In this document: positions 5,622 through 6,020 of the stretch, one piece after another | How the letters are laid out: every line of letters begins with the position of its first letter | Position numbering within the stretch: position 1 is the first letter of the stretch | DNA from: Limnochordia bacterium | Lineage (GTDB): Bacteria > Bacillota > Limnochordia > Darwinibacteriales > SLO01 | Assembly (NCBI GenBank): GCA_007132635.1 | Contig: SLOG01000213.1 | Span: forward strand, 1 to 6,020 | Direction: 5' to 3' | DNA: 6,020 bases | Translations under genes and position numbers: made by a program | The notes under the pieces: model-generated | The model's database searches: none | What the model was told of the DNA's origin: nothing | The model's input: the letters and a program-made list of their open reading frames with translations, nothing else

Positions 5622-6020
5622 ATGACGAGACGCGAGCGAGTGTTGGAGGCGATTGCACACCGCCAGCCGGATAGCTGTCCTTATCAACTGGATTTCACCA
5701 AAGAAGCCCTAGCGAAGCTTGAGGACTTCACGGGAGGAGCTGTCGGCCCCGGTTCGTTGGGAAATCATATGGCGATCATCGAGTGGGGCGGCTTTTCGGA
5801 AATAGCCCCCGATGTCTACGAGGACCACTTCGGCGTACGGTGGAACCGATCTATCGACAAGGACATAGGTGTTGTGGAAAACACGCTTCTGCCCGAACCG
5901 ACGCTGCGCGGCTTCCAGTTTCCCGATCCGAATGCTTGTCCGATTGGTCAAAACCTAAGCCAGTTCGTAGAGCAAAATGCGGATAGACTGAGGGTCGTGG
6001 GTATTGGCTTCTCGGGGTTC
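5622..6020 (+). CDS. Uroporphyrinogen decarboxylase (URO-D) family protein, candidate corrinoid methyltransferase, 3' end cut by window edge
   Basis: Only the first 133 residues are in the window. The start MTRRERVLEAIAHRQPDSCP is the typical N-terminal signature of the URO-D superfamily as found in methyltransferase-type members, and it is followed by FGVRWNRSIDKDIGVVEN (about 68-85) and LPEPTLRGFQFPDP (about 88-101), common in the anaerobe-specific subgroup. In the MtaA/MtbA/CmuA branch these enzymes move methyl groups between a corrinoid protein and a thiol or tetrahydrofolate-type acceptor. True heme-pathway HemE is less likely because of the sequence and the absence of other heme genes. 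The catalytic zinc motif (His-x-Cys...Cys of MtaA-like enzymes) would lie in the missing C-terminal part, so catalysis cannot be confirmed. The proximity to mtaB supports a role in methyl transfer, by inference. ATG 5622 follows a near-ideal ribosome binding site. Confidence 0.8.
   Translation, partial: MTRRERVLEAIAHRQPDSCPYQLDFTKEALAKLEDFTGGAVGPGSLGNHMAIIEWGGFSEIAPDVYEDHFGVRWNRSIDKDIGVVENTLLPEPTLRGFQFPDPNACPIGQNLSQFVEQNADRLRVVGIGFSGF

Overview
The window looks like part of a C1-metabolism locus from an anaerobic, probably Firmicutes-type bacterium such as a methylotrophic acetogen or a Desulfitobacterium/Sporomusa-like organism. This rests on gene content (a methanol:corrinoid methyltransferase beside a ferredoxin/ATPase corrinoid activator), on strong GGAGG-type ribosome binding sites, and on the use of GTG and TTG starts. 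The taxonomic call is inference; no rRNA or taxonomic marker gene is present. All supported genes are on the + strand and base composition looks even and moderate throughout.

Layout: (1) 1-1400, an MtaB-type methanol--corrinoid methyltransferase whose reading frame is open through the left edge, so only its first few codons are missing. (2) 1430-1456, a perfect hairpin in the intergenic gap. (3) 1508-2176, a stand-alone protein resembling the activation domain of B12-dependent methionine synthase (MetH), best started at a TTG. (4) 2178-3986, a 602-residue [2Fe-2S] ferredoxin/ASKHA-type ATPase (DUF4445, RACo/RamA-like role) that reductively reactivates corrinoid proteins. It starts one base after the stop of the previous gene. 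(5) 3987-4110, an intergenic region with a terminator-like hairpin, a sigma-70-like promoter and an inverted repeat over the predicted transcription start. (6) 4111-5526, a MATE-family multidrug/cation antiporter. (7) 5528-5553, a perfect terminator hairpin. (8) 5572-5595, a possible 7-codon leader ORF with its own Shine-Dalgarno. (9) 5622-6020, the N-terminal 133 residues of a uroporphyrinogen-decarboxylase (URO-D) family protein, the superfamily that includes MtaA-type methylcobamide:acceptor methyltransferases; it is cut by the right edge.

Working model: MtaB moves the methyl group of methanol (or a related methyl donor) to the Co(I) corrinoid of a partner protein (MtaC, not in the window, perhaps just upstream). 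The URO-D family protein may take the methyl group onward to a final acceptor. The ferredoxin/ATPase, possibly helped by the MetH-activation-like protein, would rescue corrinoid oxidised to inactive Co(II). The MATE transporter appears to be a separate transcription unit placed between the activator genes and the URO-D gene.

No CRISPR array, tRNA, rRNA, insertion sequence or phage gene was seen, and no gene-free stretch exceeds 300 bases.
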